A stretch of 64,000 nt of DNA from Solenopsis invicta (lineage: Eukaryota; Arthropoda; Insecta; Hymenoptera; Formicidae). Made by a program: the position numbers and the translations under genes. Positions 13,137 to 25,289 of this stretch are shown one piece after another. Every line of letters begins with the position of its first letter. The first letter of the stretch is position 1. The notes beneath the pieces are model-generated. The model did no database searches. It had not been told where the DNA came from and saw only the letters and a program-made list of their open reading frames with translations. The stretch lies in contig NC_052665.1 of NCBI RefSeq assembly GCF_016802725.1, forward strand, positions 17,738,501-17,802,500. Direction: 5' to 3'.

Positions 13137-13634
13137 GCGAGTCAGCAACGCGCCGCGCGAATCAGCTGCTCAGTTCACATTGTCGTCGCATATAGCCGCT
13201 TCGCGCCATTTCGCACTTCCATGGCGTCCGTCACGACCGTGCATTCTAGCTATTTCGTATCGTTCCGAAAGAATTGCGCAAGTGAAAGAGGTGCCGGAGG
13301 TGGGCGTCTAGTGTCAAATTCGGCGACGGGCGATCGCGTTGACGTGTCGCAGTAATCGTAATCATCCGGCGCGTCGCAATTAGTCCGTCCTTCTCGATCT
13401 AACCAATACGTTGCATCGCGTCACATAGGTACATTTCATCAAAGAGCGATATCGAAACCAGCTGAACTTGAAGCGCGGTATCACATCGTAATACGCAATA
13501 AGTAATTACGTCATAAATACTCGCGAGTGTTTTGCGAATGAATTGTCACGGATGTGCAATCGCGAGGGACGAGACGGGAGAAGGAGATAGCCCAGGATGG
13601 CATTAGACGACGGCGGAGCAACTCTTGGGTGAGA
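13137..13634 (+). repeat. right arm, outer copy, of the composite foldback element
   Basis: This is a second copy of the arm in the same orientation as the inner copy. It begins with the GCGAGTCAGC...CGCGCCGCG block, which is the reverse complement of the centre of the left arm. It continues through GCTGCTCAGTTCAC, GGCGACGGGCGATCGCG and TCTCGATCTAACCAATACG, and keeps the true outer end (ACTCGCGAGTGTTTTGCG, GAATTGTCAC, then GGTGAGA). It is full length, like the left arm, so these two form the element's terminal inverted repeats. Confidence 0.72.
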
Positions 13635-14158
13635 TACTTATAACTTATTTTATTTATTAATGAAAAGTGATTACATGTGTGCCGAAAACAATATTGGAAA
13701 CAGAATCCAAAAGATAAAATGTCAAAGTAATTTAAAATTACATAAGGCTTGTAATCTAATTTCTCAGATATCTGGGGTTTGGATTTAATTTTATATGCTA
13801 ACACACATTTTACGAGCGTGAATTATTTTCGCTTCTACTTCTTATCTGATTGTGAGTAAAATATTAATTGATCTCTCTTTAAATAATAACTATTAAAATC
13901 ATCTATGTTCCAAGATAAAAAATTTAGCTCTGAATATTTTTCAACACACTTTTAAAACGAAATTTGAATAACGAATAAAAGTAGAAATCTATGATATTAA
14001 TAACAAATAAAAATATACAAACATGTCAATCGACGATATTTTAAACCAGTGTACGCAGTCTCAAAATAAAAATGAAAAATATCGACATTTCTTTTAATAT
14101 CTTAAAGTCGTATGTACAAAAAAACAATTATAAAGATGCACAACCGATTTTAAGAGTA

Positions 14159-14312
14159 TATGATCTTATCGAATCGAAAAATGGGCTATTTTTCAACACT
14201 TTGTAAAAACAAAAACATATCATTTATTTATCTGTTTGAATAAAAGTTTTACAGTATTGAAAAAGTTTAGTGTTGAAAAATATCCTATTTTTCGGTTCGT
14301 TAAGATCCTATA
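14159..14312. repeat. short inverted repeat, MITE-like hairpin
   Basis: The 42-base arm 14159-14200 (GATCTTATCGAATCG ... TTTTTCAACACT) is the imperfect reverse complement of 14269-14312 (AGTGTTGAAAAATA ... CGGTTCGTTAAGATCC). About 68 AT-rich bases separate them. The shared core of each arm is GAAAAAT followed by a TATTTTTCAACACT-type block. No coding capacity is seen. The size fits a small non-autonomous DNA element or its remnant. No target duplication is evident. Confidence 0.6.
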
Positions 14313-15995
14313 ATCCATTAATGAAAAGAAGAGTATTGACACTATTCCGTAGTATCCAATTGTATTTAAAGTGTGCTCAATGATGGTTAAATATCGATCT
14401 AAACTCTATTTTTTGTTTTCCTTTTAAATCTTCAAACGAAACGATCAAAGCTTAATCTACTTTAATAAAAATATCGTAATGAATTCTACTTTATTTTCAT
14501 TCAGCATAAAAATATCAATGTGCAATAAAATTATCTTGACAAATAAAATGTAGCGCGTCTAAATATACATAATTAAATTAAAAAATATTAAATTAAATAT
14601 ATAATTTTTTAATAATAAAAGTCTATAAGTTGGAATAAGTTTAAAAAATTCTGGTCATATCAAATCCTTAATTATATGTAATGTCGCTGTTATTCTCATT
14701 GTCAACTATTTTAAAACAACATTTATGTTATTCCAATCCATCTTAGAAATATAAATAAAATAATACAGTAATAACTGAATTTCAACATGACGTTTGATAT
14801 TTTCACATGCGATTCAGAGAGAGAAGCTCAGCCGACAATAGTGTATAATGCATGAGCCACTAAATAATCAAAAGCGTACAAAGGATAGGGAGAAATAGGA
14901 AATAGAATTGCATATAGTAAACATCAAAAGCAATTAGAATTGACGATTGATGAGTATTTACGTTATTGTCACTGATATCTTGGCTGCGGATCTCCGCTGG
15001 TGATATGCATTATTTACTCGGTACGTCGATGCGATGTGAGTTACGTCGCGACGTGAATATTGTTTTGCGGCTTTTCTTGACCAGCTCATGTTTTTGTTGC
15101 ACGTTGATTTATGAAGTGATGTCAGCAACCAAAACCAAGGCGCCGCTCATTACAAACACGCATGCATTGACGCATTAATGCGAACAGGTACCTTAATGTG
15201 CCATGGTGCAACATAGTGAATTGCGTTTCTTGAATGCGACTATACTCGATCTGGGAGAACACGAGAAATGCAATAAATTAATTCTTGAAAGATAAAATCA
15301 TTTCCCTTTGTTGATAAATAATATTATTCTATTATTTAGTAAAATTAGATAAATTACAAAATATATTATAGATAAAAATACATATATCTCTTATAACCAT
15401 GCAATGCACAAAAAATTGAGAAAAATAAAAAATAAAATCGTATATAGTATAATATTATATCGGAAGCAGTTAAAGATATACACGTATTAATTTATTTGTT
15501 ATTTTAAAATTTCGAGAAGATTATTTTTTCTTATTTCCGTTTTTACATTTAAATTTATAGATTTTGTAAAATCGTATTGAAGTTACATTCTTTCGGCAAT
15601 TTCATCTATACCTGTAATTTTCGTAGTAATTCTGTTCTCTATTGATGAATGCAACGTCGGTCACGCATGTGCGGGGATGATCATTATAATTCCGTTAAAC
15701 GACGATAAATGACGATCGTGTTAAGTGACGCTGACTCTGTTTTAATAATTGTCACGTGTATGGTGTATCGGATACTGAATGCTATTATCTCCGTTTGTCA
15801 GATAAAATGCTAAAATGCATGGCTATATATTTCAGAAAAAGCAATTGTTTAATAATCATAAATAAATCACTTTTGGAAACACAAAAGAGTTATTTTTGTT
15901 TCTTTTTTTTAGAATATCGTTTTCTTCATTTTGTATCTATTTAAAAAAAAAATTAGTGTTCTTAATTATAACGAGAATTAATGTTATTATGAGAT

Positions 15996-16190
15996 TAATT
16001 AAATTTTTAACTGACTCAACCAATAGATAGATTCAAATATTTTTTTTTAAAGAAAGCTTAAATTAATTAAATTTATAACTGACTCAACTAATAGATTAAA
16101 ATATTTTTTTTAAGAAAAGCTTAAATTAATTAAATTTTTAACTGACTCAATAGATAAATTCAAATATTTTTTTTAAAGAGAGTTTAAATT
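15996..16190. repeat. tandem repeat, about three copies of a 63-68 bp unit
   Basis: Units start at 15996, 16064 and 16127 with TAATTAAATTTWTAACTGACTCAA. Each continues with a TAGAT-containing stretch, a run of T and a purine-rich AAGAAAGCTTAAAT tail. The third unit is shorter and ends near 16190. Copies differ by a few substitutions and gaps. No coding role is seen. Confidence 0.85.
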
Positions 16191-17950
16191 CTTATACCGA
16201 TTTCTTTTTCTTTCTTTATATTTTTTTCAAAAAGGATAAATATAAGCTTCCACGTTTTCTTCTTGATTTCGCTCTCATACATTCAATTTAGATTAAAATC
16301 TATATATGTGAAATTTTTATACTGTATAAATTTAATTAGCGATATATTTCAATTTCGGATGATTATGGTTGCGAGACTTTCGGTTTAATTAATATTGTGA
16401 TTAATTAAACATAGCGAACAGCGCCGAGGCAAAGTAGAGAGTTAATCACGGATAACAAGGTCGACCTAAGACGATAGAAGAAAGAAATAAGCCGGATAAT
16501 ACTGCCGATCCGAAGATGGCAGTTTCTTAATTATTGAATTTACGTATATATATCGAAGTATATATGTCACAAATTTCGTAAAATTCTTATTAGAACTATT
16601 CTGCGGACATTTAAAGTTACAGGTTTCATATTTATCTAAAAATATACAAAGGTAAAATCATGTCTTTTTATTTAGTTAAATGTTTCTTATACGTCCTTAG
16701 ATTTTTATTTTCAGTATAAAATATTATTTATATATAATAATATTTTAAATTTAATTGACTATAGAAATTAGAGACACTATAATTTTTTATTTAGAATAAA
16801 AAGGGAAAGAAAAGAGAGACAACGATTATCTTTGATGTCACAAAAATATGTAGCCCTCATATCCTAAAACGAAAGCAGTTTCCGTTTTGAAATGGCGCGT
16901 GTCGTTCACGGTTTTATGACACTGTGAGGAATTGGGTTAACGTCTGACACAATGCTCTCAGTGTTCCAAAAGGATTTGTTTCGCATCGGGATCGTCAAGC
17001 AAGCGACAAAAGTCATTGCGATTTAGAAAAAATGTCCTAGTCGGACAAGACTCAGCAGATTTTCGATAAATATTTCTCGTAGCTGTGATTATTCAGTAAA
17101 GAATAGAAAAAGACTTTAGAAAGATATTAGGAAGATAAAAGAGAATGTGTGAAATATCCTCCCTATAAATTTTTGGTTACGTCATATTCATGTTCTTTAG
17201 GGAATCGCTGATCTGTTTATTACCACATTATCGCGAGCTTCCCTGAAAAATAGAATATATTTAAAGCGCTACGAGCCGGGTGGCGGCGATTACTTAAATT
17301 CTCCCAAGTAAAACGAAAAGTTTCGTAACGAGGCAGGTCTTGAAAATTTTTAACTATTACTGTAATGAAGTTACTACAGCGAAGCCGCGGGGTCGAGTGT
17401 ATCGGATAGCTTACATGCTTCCAATAACAAGGAACTTTCGTTTCTGTGAGGCGTGGTAAAGCAGAAGTAATGGGCCCCGGAGGACTTCTTAAGGTAGCTT
17501 AAGGTTTATCACAGTCAAGTGAATATTTAACAACTTCCCGGGGAAAAAGCTTTTCAAAGTGCATGGCGCGTAAGTTGCAACGAAAAGATTCCGATTTGCT
17601 GCCGTTACATTTACCTGATGCATTTTTTAGTGCATCGAATTACATTACATCCATAAAACGTATTTTCCATGAATAATTTCATGTAACGTATATTCCTTGA
17701 CGGATCTTTTATATACAATATGTCAGAAATATTACATATGGAAATAATGGTACATAATAAATCAACTTTAAAATTAATGCAAATAACGACAAAAATGCAA
17801 ATTTATTTCGATATTTAATTGTCTCACACCTCCTAGTACTATCTTCCGATTAATGTACATTTTTCGTAATAATAATGCTACCAATATTAACGCGATCATT
17901 ACATAGCGTAATCTGATCTGTAACGTACATTGCTGACTATGTGGTTAAAA
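16191..17950. other. non-coding stretch
   Basis: AT-rich to about 16,850, then mixed composition with a GC-richer part at 17,220-17,600. No open frame, RNA gene or repeat could be supported. Confidence 0.6.
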
Positions 17951-18650
17951 TCGACTACATGTAACGTGAGCACGGGAGGCAACCGTGGCGGTTTATCCGC
18001 AATCGTAAGAGAGACATCGCGGTGGAAACACGACGTGGAGTCGCGCTCGAGCGAGAAATAACGGCGAGAGCCGGAATCAGTTCTTCCTCCCGAGCGGAGC
18101 CGAACCCGCCCCGATAACCGGTAATGTTTCCCCTAATTTTTTGAACGCAACCGAAGAACGGTCCGGAGATAACGCCGCGGTCGGTCGGTCGAAATGACAT
18201 ACGCGACACGTCCTGCGGCTTGCACTAGCGGCAGCCGCCTCCCCGGTATAAGAACTCGCAAGATAGTTGGCCTCGCTCGCTCGCTCGGCCGCGAGCGCCG
18301 GCTCAATGTACCAGAGGAAATCGCTGACTTATGGCTGCGCTGGGGAGTCATACCTTTTTTCATAAACCCCCAGTCAACCCCAACCTCGCGACTCTTTTAC
18401 ATTGTACCCAGATTTCAGCGATTAATTTTCCCCATTGTGTCGTGGCGCGTCTCTCGCCAGCCAGCCAGCCAGCTTTCCTCCGCCTTCTTCTGCTTCTGCT
18501 TCCTCACCCTCCATTTCGTCCTCCTGCTACCCTCCTCAACCTTCCTCGCCTGACTTTCCTCTATAACCCTCCTGCGACCACGGTCCCGCGTTCCATCCCT
18601 CACCGACACATCCCGCTGCCTCTTCACAGTCGCTCCCAGACTGCGGTTCG
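17951..18650. other. CpG- and pyrimidine-rich island
   Basis: The first half (to about 18,330) is CpG-rich, with a (CTCG)4 run near 18,272 and an isolated TATAAG at 18247 in GC-rich context. The second half is a long CCTCC/CTTCTGC pyrimidine tract. Several overlapping frames occur on both strands, including the window's longest (18331-18810, 159 codons, opening MAALG). They read as proline- and leucine-rich translations of the tract. A promoter here is possible but unsupported by an initiator or a splice donor I trust. Confidence 0.35.
18455..18473. repeat. short (CCAG)4 microsatellite
   Basis: Four CCAG units lie at the start of a long pyrimidine-rich stretch (about 18470-18560) of CTTCTGCTTCTGC- and CCTCC-type words. 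Confidence 0.85.
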
Positions 18651-19127
18651 CATTGTCATTGGCAAACAGATCTCAATAGCGGTATTAAAAGTATCCGCTC
18701 TAATGGAACTCGGCATATTCAGTCCAACGAAAAATTCCGCGCTAAAGGAGAAGTCGATCATTGCACACCGCGAATGTAGAACGCCGCGATTTCTGCCTAT
18801 GCAAAAGTAATTGAACGTCACTGTGCAAAGCAGCTATTTTCCAAGGACTAAAAGCGAATGTAAAATATTTGGCGTCCCACTTTGCCGTAGTGATTATTAC
18901 AAAAGGGAAGTAAACTTCCGCCAGTCGTACCAAGAATATTGTATTATTTCGTGGAAAAAAGTGTAACTTGCTCATTGATAATCCACCGTTACATTTTCGA
19001 CATTTCTCGCTCATTCCAGACGAGGAAGGAATGCAAGCCCTCTTCTCCTCAGGATTCTTTTCTCTCTATAGTGCTCAACTTTTTCGAAGCATTAAAGCGA
19101 TCTGAACGTAAAACTGAACGAGAACAA

Positions 19128-19168
19128 CTTCTCTCTCTCTCCCCCCTCCCTTTCTCTCTCTCTTTCCC
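19128..19168. repeat. CT-rich pyrimidine tract
   Basis: A (CT)n stretch interrupted by a C run and TTT triplets covers about 40 bases of almost pure pyrimidine on the + strand. Confidence 0.8.
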
Positions 19169-19384
19169 GTTCTCGTTCGCCTTCTTTCTCGTTGTTAAAA
19201 AAGGCGGACAGTTTGAAAAGTGTGTCGTGTCGACACTGCGATACTCGGTCGTATCTCAACGGTAAACATTTACAGCGTCGCCAAGTATTATTTCGATGTG
19301 CACGACTGGTTGTACCACGCGACTAGTGGACTGCATGTGCACTGTTTATATTTTATATAAAACGCTTTTTATACGTCCACACGG

Positions 19385-19438
19385 ATGTAAAAACGCGCGC
19401 GCACGTGTACATATATGTACACGTGCGCGTTTTTACAT
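19385..19438. repeat. near-perfect 54-base palindrome
   Basis: The centre is GTACATA|TATGTAC at 19413/19414. The left arm runs outward through CACGTGTAC, a GCGC run and AAAAACG to ATGTA; the right arm is its reverse complement except for a missing GCGC. The arms are 29 and 25 bases. It borders a large microsatellite cluster and probably arose through local slippage or strand switching. Confidence 0.8.
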
Positions 19439-19560
19439 ACATATATATGTATATGTGTATGTATGCATGTATGTATGTATGTATGTCTACACACACACAC
19501 GCGCGCGCGCACGCACACACACACACACACACATATATAATATTATATAACATTATATAC
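19439..19560. repeat. compound microsatellite cluster
   Basis: In order: TA/GTA-rich repeats, (GTAT)n around 19457-19485, (AC)n at 19488-19500, a (GC)n run at 19501-19510, (AC)n again to about 19532, then AT-rich sequence. Frames of up to 84 codons here are translations of the repeat and not genes. Confidence 0.9.
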
Positions 19561-19599
19561 ACGCGAATGGACACGAGCGATTATGGTGGCTTATCGCAG

Positions 19600-22500
19600 C
19601 GGGACGCAATACCAAAGTGTTCCCCATGACCGTATACACATATATATGTATATATAACCATTGTTTCCACCCTCTTCGCTCTGGAGAACGTCGGGGCTAT
19701 TGTTTAGATTTTTTCGCAGTGATCGCGATGACCGCAATACGCGACGAGGACCCCCTCGACATGGTTTGTGATGCGCGACGAATAAAAAGTGAGAACCTAG
19801 CCATCCCGTTTCTATTATATGGTATGAGACAAGATCAAAAGTCTCCACATACGTTTTTCAACAGCGAACAGTTTTCTAAGCGATTCAGACTATCCTTCTG
19901 CTTTTTTTCAAGATATCTATTATTCTAAATTACATTTTTTGCATATATTATTATAATTATAATTTTTTTACACAATATTGAAGAGAATAGCATAGAATCT
20001 TTATATATTGACTAAAATATTAAAAATATCTAGACGCAATTAAATTTAAAGTAATTATATTCTTTTTTAAGAATTGTAAATTTTCTATGCCTTGATTTCA
20101 GACATGGGATAAAAATAATGAAACGGATAATTATATTTATTTAATTATATTTTAAATTAAAAATAAAAATCTTTATCATTATTTAAAATATATCGTATAT
20201 TTATTATAGTGACACTGTAAATTGCGTATTATACATTTTGATATTTCTGTACATTTATTTTGTTCTTCTATAGTTTATGGTATATACATATATGTATAGA
20301 AACTTTGCTGAAGTGGGTAAGCAAAAATCCCACAGATAATCTTATGCATAAAATGTACTTTTTCGCGTGAGAGCGATATTATCTGCCAGTAAAACATTGT
20401 CATTGTGAAATTGTATGTAAAGAGAAACTATCAAGAAAATGATCTTTCAGTAAACTCTGTCGCTGTTCTTGTTTTTACGACCTTTATTTTTCTTCCATGT
20501 AAAAACAACTTCTTCATATCTAGGAATATATACTTATCTCTATTAGCCAAAATTAATATAATTTATTTGTGCAAAAATAATAAATACAGGACATTTTTGA
20601 AAGTCTCCAAAAAATGTTACAAATATTAAGCTTTGGATGTAATGCTTTGATAAAAAAAAAATAATGGTTCTGGTTTAAAAGTGATATGAATAATGCACTT
20701 TTATGTATACACACGCACACGCTGATACAAACACATACATGTATTATATATGTAATATTTTTATACAATATACTAAAATAAAATTTAAATTTTAAATTTA
20801 CATTAAACTATACGTTATTCAAATTGTGATTCCTAATTAGGACGTACGGAAAAATTGACGCTCGCAATATTTTATCAGAAACTCTTTATTTAAGTATACA
20901 TACCTGAAACTTGAACCGACACGTTAAAAATACGAAGGCAATTTTATGAAAAAAAAAACGAGCCATAGGGAACTGCGGTGAATAAATCATTAGTGAGAAT
21001 GGAGAATTACGACGCCATTAATTGATTGACACGCAATACTCCAATTAAAAGCATCGGATGTCGATGGTTAACGAAACGTGGAACGCCAGCAATCCACGAG
21101 ATACATACATAAATGGACAGTTTAAGTTTACTTCGGTGCGATGGCCATTCATTGTTAGCCACTCATTACAGATTTTGCAAAAAGTGCGGCAATTGTTGTC
21201 GATAATTTTTTATTCACTGATTTTCAATGATCACGACAATCGTTGCACACGAAAAGCAATGAATTGCCTTTGATTTTCTACGACTGCCATCTCATCTTAT
21301 GTTGGCAATCCTATCCTGACACCCCAATTTATTTTCCGCTTTGCGTCTCTGGCAGATCCTAATTTAATTCTAGCTCAGAGTCGGCACGCGGAAAACAGTA
21401 TTTTCGTTAAAAAAAAAGTCAAATTCGCGGGACTCCGTTTCCCGATTTCTCCAACATTGTATCGAAGATGATTGGAAGGACGATTAATTGGAGTTGGATT
21501 ATGAGGCAATAATCGTGATGAAACAATAAATAGCATAATTGCACTCGGGATTCCGTGTATATCCTTCGTGCGCGCTATTACAATCGATATCCCGTCCGCG
21601 TGTGTGGATACGGGAGTAGCGTACCATAAAACCGGAAGATCTCGTCGAGATTGAGATCGTAATATTGCCGGCGCCGAGCTGTAGTCGGTAACGTGGGATT
21701 TACATACCCAGCGGTGAAGCGTGCTGCATGTAAACATTTGTCGTAACCTGATATTTTCGTTTGCCGTTAATCCGCGAATAAACCTCCTTAAGCAGTGCTC
21801 ACGTCCGAATGTAAATCTCATTTAATAATTGAGCACTGCGCATTCACTAAAGAGAGCTATAATTGCCGAAATCTTAAGAACACGGAGAACGGAAATAACA
21901 TTTTCCCCTTCAACTGTAACGATGTCAAACGTATTCTGTGCGTTGCAAAACCATTTTGAAATTTCAATGTTTTGTAGAAGGGATTTATTTCGCGGAGGAC
22001 TTAATTCCGTCTTCTCTTGCAATATATGGTGAGAGGTATGTAGAATGATAATTCGCGTCGTCTTACAATCGACTCCCATCTATTGTACCTCGCCTCGCAA
22101 TTCGTAGTAGTAACAAACTACGTAATACTCAATTCATATCATTCTTCGCGTCTACAGTCGCAGTGCATTAGAATCTAATGCGACGGTGTCGCGTGCACCG
22201 GCAGTTTGTTAATTAGGCGAAGCAGTCCTTTCTTACACATCGGTTCAAATCCTCGGAATCCCAGGGATGTCCCTTAACTTACCCCGACGCAGCCGGAGGC
22301 TCTTATGCAAACCGCAGAGTCCGAGCTGTTCCGCGAGTCAGCGGCGAGCTTATTATGGCCATTTGCCTCCCCGTTTAAGAGGGTGTACCGAAAATTGTCG
22401 TAAACCCCGAAACGATGGTGTCGCTACTCGAGAACGACGCGAGTCGCACGCCCGTATACAACGCGCCGCGTAATAAAACGAATCCCCGAAATTAAGCGCG

Positions 22501-24355
22501 CGAGACGACAAAGAGCCAGTTCTGGATCCTAACGAATTCCTCACGGCAGTAGTAATAGGCAAAACTGAACGGACGTAGAACGCGAGAGAGAAAGAAAAGA
22601 AAAGTGATATCTAGAGAGTGCCCAGCTATTAAAAAAAAAATGTTCTGTGTATTATGAGTAACGTATTGGAATATCAAAATAAACAATAAACGAAAAGATA
22701 AGCAGAAAAAGTATATTAGACGGTAGTACACGATAATATTAGATGATAAAGTGGATTAGTCGTTATATTTATGTTTTTTTTATTCTAAAAATTTTTTAGC
22801 AAAATGTATTTTTGTTTCTTTAAATATTCTATAGAACAGAAAGATCAATTTTTTTGAAGTAGAGTCCACTCTTCAATTTTTAATATTTCCATCCATAAAA
22901 CAATAAATACGAAAGCGAAAAGCGGATCGTACGGTGTGTATTGTGTTGGCCAGTGAATAAATTTTCCAAAATTTCTAACACTATTTTCTGGAGGAAATGT
23001 TATATTGCAAGTAAATCATGAGAGCAGAAAAGGGGACTTTATTGCACAATCGGTCGCATCCGCCGTGTAATAAAGATAAAGTTTAAAGGGAAAAGTTGCG
23101 CTGGTGAAGAGAGGGGCGAGGCACGGATAAAGGAGGTGAAGTTTTTATATCGTCCTGGTTGTGTAATATCGGCCGTTATAATTACGCGTTGCCTCTTTCA
23201 AAGAAGCCGTTTAATTACTATCATTAGGTATTATTTCTTGAATGTTGTTGTGTATCTGTTCTAACAAGGAAAATAAAATACGAAACTTTACGAGCGTCGT
23301 GTGTTTCAAAAAATCTTTGATGAGCTGTCGAGACAATCAATATTTTTACCAATAGTTCTGATACATCGGGCAATAGTAAAGTCTGCTTTGACAACTCGAA
23401 TATACTTGATTCGTGCATTACTACGAGCAAAATGTCGAGATATCTCAACTAAAAATGTTCGATGTTTATTTTTGAAATTTTTATAATATAAGAAAACAGA
23501 AAACGTAAAGCTTTTCATCACAGAAGATTTGCCGTTATACGAAAGCATAATGTACTTTAGAAAAATTTATACATGAAAGTTATGAAAATATATATCGAGT
23601 GTCTCGGACTCCTATTAAGTTTAATTAAATTTTAACAACAAAAGTTTGTTTACAAACGCTGTTTTTCATCATAATTTTTGTTAATTCTTTCGACGTATAA
23701 TATATAAAGAATATAATATATAAACTCCAAGTTTTAAATTAAGTCTTTAATTAAAATACTATTAGATACTATTAAAGCAAATTTATTTACGATAATGTTT
23801 TTTTTACTTACATGTAATAATGTTTTGTGGCATTTATTTGTATTTTTAATTATGACATTTCAAGCAGACCATTCCATTAACATTCCAAGTTCAATGTAAA
23901 TATGAAATTGAGTATATATAAAATAGACCGCGCATATTGAACTTTCTGACTATTCTTGTCCTGGATATTTCATATTTCAAAATATCACTTGTCGCATCAA
24001 AGTATCGATGCAATTCCAAACTTTTTCTGTGCAACAAAAATACAAAAAATTAAAAGGTTCAACAAATACGAGTATAACATATAACAAATGGAAAACGATT
24101 TTGATCTCTCCTTCCTTCTTTCTGTCTTAATATACTTTGAAAGAATTAAAATTTTATTGTTAAAAGAATTATATCTTCATCACAAATCATCTTTCCGTAA
24201 AATATATCACACAATTTTCAAATCGAAAATGAATCCACAATGACGATATTCCTATGCAGACGTGCGACCGGGGGAAAACAGACAGCGATTCAAAGAAATG
24301 CCAAAACGTGGCGTGCGAAGCAGGAGAGGGCTTTGATGTAAAATTTGCCGAAATA
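19600..24355. other. non-coding stretch
   Basis: AT-rich at 19,930-20,950 and 22,600-24,250, with moderate GC at 21,030-22,600. The minus-strand frame at 21375-21821 (148 codons) shows no domain, signal peptide or splice context and is probably chance. A 17-base palindrome (GCATTAGA-A-TCTAATGC) lies at 22165-22181. Nothing else definable was found. Confidence 0.55.
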
Positions 24356-24429
24356 ATATTTCGATGATATGCCGAACGGCGTCACAGCTGCGGCGCACGA
24401 GCAAAGGTGCCCAGTTGCTCGGCGTCATA

Positions 24430-24870
24430 CAAGATTGTTAAAGCTCAGACCGGCCGGAGGTAGCGGCGACGGCGGTGGTGACCGAGAGCCGAGAACGGCG
24501 CGACGGCGGCGTCGCGAAGGAAGGTGCAGGGAGGACGGCTAGTAGTGAAACAGCTGGCACATACTGGCGACAGCCCGCCTGTCACTAACTCAACCTGGAT
24601 ACACACGCGCCACGTGCGCCAGATACAAACTTCATTGATGTTGGACGAAAAGAACGAGTGAGACTTCCGAGCTTATCGTAAGTCCCCTTTCCAAAAGGGA
24701 AGAGACCCTTTAATCCACGAACATAGTTAGACGAGCGATCACGATCGAATTGGCGGCACTGTCGCTGACGATGGTTAATCGATAACCGCGACTGAGTGAA
24801 TCTCCTCCGTCTCTTTCTGTCGAAGTCTAATCAATGACAAGACTATCGCGGATGAGACTGCACCGTGAGT
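24430..24870 (+). promoter_or_regulatory. CpG-rich island, candidate promoter and non-coding first exon
   Basis: This is one of the most CpG-dense stretches of the window (repeated CGGCG, GGCGAC and ACGGCG words), embedded in AT-rich DNA. On the + strand it holds two full-consensus donors: GTAAGT at 24678 and GTGAGT at 24865. No open frame of interest starts in it, as expected for a 5' UTR exon. It also contains a CACGTG E-box at about 24611. I could not fix a transcription start: there is no clear TATA box and no TCAGT initiator I would trust. It would suit the gene whose first coding exon is at 63181, giving a first intron near 38 kb, but the pairing rests on orientation and splice sites only. 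It may instead serve an unseen non-coding RNA. Confidence 0.3.
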
Positions 24871-25289
24871 ATTAAGGATGTTTTTTTATTCTTATCTCGC
24901 TAGGATTATACATGCGCATCAAAGAAAGTTTGGAGAACGCTTTATTATCCCTGCAACGAGGTGACGGCATCATTAATTATACCCGTTAATGAAGCATGTC
25001 TGACTAATAGCTGCCTAAGCAAGATTGACGTCGGTGAGAATCTTTACTACCTTTTCTCTTAATAGAATTGCAATTTCTTGTTTGAGAGCAGTTCTTGACG
25101 GAAAATCAAATAAGTTTGATAATCAACAATCGATGAGATATTACGAGTAACAGGAGAACTTGTCAATATTCTTATTTATGATAAAATATTGTAAATGAGA
25201 GGAAAAGTAACGATATTCATTGCATTATTATTACGATTCTTATCTCACTGGGATTCATCACGGTTGTCTGCGATTTAATCTATTTCATC

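Larger units (their letters stand above)
12241..13634. mobile_element. composite foldback element: inverted left arm plus two tandem right arms, non-autonomous
   Basis: The element begins TCTCACC and ends GGTGAGA. The left half read on the minus strand matches the right half over nearly its whole length. Shared landmarks include GTGACAATTCATTC, GATATCGCTC, a TTGGTTAG block, GCGATCGCCCGTCG and a GAACTGAGC motif. The right half holds the arm twice in tandem, spaced about 426 bases. The element is much richer in GC and CpG than its flanks. No transposase frame is present. The similarity may run about 20-25 bases further out on each side in AT-rich sequence, so exact ends and target duplication are uncertain. 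The family is not identified; the ends do not match mariner, piggyBac or Polinton signatures I know. Confidence 0.75.

Noticed and set aside
18247..18252. TATAAG in the 18-kb island as a TATA box
   Set aside because: No initiator motif occurs about 30 bases downstream, and no donor or start codon with supporting frame follows.
18331..18810. Longest open frame in the window (159 codons, +)
   Set aside because: It runs through a CCTCC/CTTCTG pyrimidine tract and encodes low-complexity Pro/Leu/Arg sequence. It overlaps other frames on both strands and has no domain or splice support.
21375..21821. 148-codon minus-strand frame
   Set aside because: The start context is ordinary, no domain is seen, and no splice sites or promoter-like features surround it.
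22165..22252. Palindrome GCATTAGA-A-TCTAATGC followed by a perfect B-box GGTTCAAATCC at 22242, considered as a tRNA gene
   Set aside because: No A box lies at the right distance, the bases flanking the B box do not form a T-stem, and no acceptor pairing is found.
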